Shown here one piece after another: positions 6,154 through 6,363 of a stretch of 6,363 nucleotides of DNA. The DNA lies in assembly GCA_002428205.1 (NCBI GenBank), contig DIUH01000454.1, forward strand, positions 3,378 through 9,740. Reading direction: 5' to 3'. The position numbers and the translations under genes are program-made. This stretch comes from Planctomycetaceae bacterium UBA6163. Its GTDB lineage: Bacteria; Planctomycetota; Planctomycetia; Pirellulales; Pirellulaceae. The notes beneath the pieces were generated by a model. That model was not told the DNA's origin. It did no database searches and saw only the letters and a list, made by a program, of their open reading frames with translations. Within the stretch, counting starts at the first letter, position 1. Each line of letters opens with the position of its first letter.

Positions 6154-6363
6154 CTCATTGCTTAAGATCGGACGGATGACATGGCCGTGGACATCGGTCA
6201 ATCGCCTTTGGATGCCGTTGTGGTAGTAGGTTAATCGCTCGTGATCGAGCCCTAACAAGTGCAAGATCGTGGCGTGGAAGTCATAGACCGTGACCACATT
6301 CTCAACCGCCTTATAACCGAACTCATCGGTCGCCCCATAAGTAAACGGCGCTTTCACGCCCGC
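6148..6363 (-). CDS. DUF1501 family protein, C-terminal fragment (cut by window edge)
   Basis: The minus-strand frame is open from the right edge to a TAA at 6148-6150 and encodes the last 71 residues of a larger protein. The first codons seen read [10 protein letters not shown] with no initiator, so the start lies outside the window. [31 protein letters not shown] and the [15 protein letters not shown] ending are characteristic of DUF1501 proteins. These are sulfatase/alkaline-phosphatase-fold proteins, usually exported by the Tat pathway and very numerous in planctomycetes. They are commonly encoded next to DUF1549/DUF1553 cytochrome-type proteins, so such a partner may lie just outside the window. 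Only the tail is visible, so catalytic residues cannot be checked. The stop codon lies inside the right arm of the 27-nt inverted repeat. Confidence 0.85.
   Translation of the reverse strand, partial: AGVKAPFTYGATDEFGYKAVENVVTVYDFHATILHLLGLDHERLTYYHNGIQRRLTDVHGHVIRPILSNER

Overview
The window looks like chromosomal DNA of a planctomycete, probably a Rhodopirellula-like member of the Pirellulaceae. This is inferred from its gene content, not from a marker gene. An SHD1 domain fused to a PQQ-type beta-propeller, a DUF1501 protein and a small cysteine-containing lipoprotein are all characteristic of that phylum. GC content is moderate, genes are loosely packed, and several starts lack a clear Shine-Dalgarno sequence.

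Layout from left to right. Positions 1-328 hold no convincing gene. A two-gene plus-strand operon follows: a secreted SHD1/PQQ-propeller protein (329-1846) overlapping by 17 nt a six-helix membrane class III nucleotide cyclase (1830-3110). The cyclase has every catalytic residue expected of an adenylate cyclase. Its 3' end overlaps by 47 nt the 3' end of a convergent minus-strand M81 (MlrC-like) metallopeptidase gene (3064-4575). A 239-nt divergent intergenic region then leads to a small lipoprotein gene (4815-5084). After a 212-nt intergenic stretch with some potential for folding comes an RraA/HMG-aldolase-like gene (5297-6049). At the right edge, a minus-strand DUF1501 gene enters the window as its C-terminal 71 codons (6148-6363).

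Between the convergent RraA-like and DUF1501 genes lies the most unusual feature: a perfect 27-nt inverted repeat (6071-6097 / 6127-6153). Its 29-nt loop is itself tiled end to end by three tiny hairpins, and its right arm contains the DUF1501 stop codon. It resembles a REPIN/MITE-type mobile palindrome more than a standard terminator.

The genes do not form one obvious pathway. The only clear functional unit is the propeller-cyclase pair, which could link an extracytoplasmic event to cyclic-nucleotide signalling, although that is inference. I see no CRISPR array, tRNA, rRNA, integrase or defence system. Apart from the palindromic element and the propeller-cyclase pair, the region reads as ordinary planctomycete chromosome.
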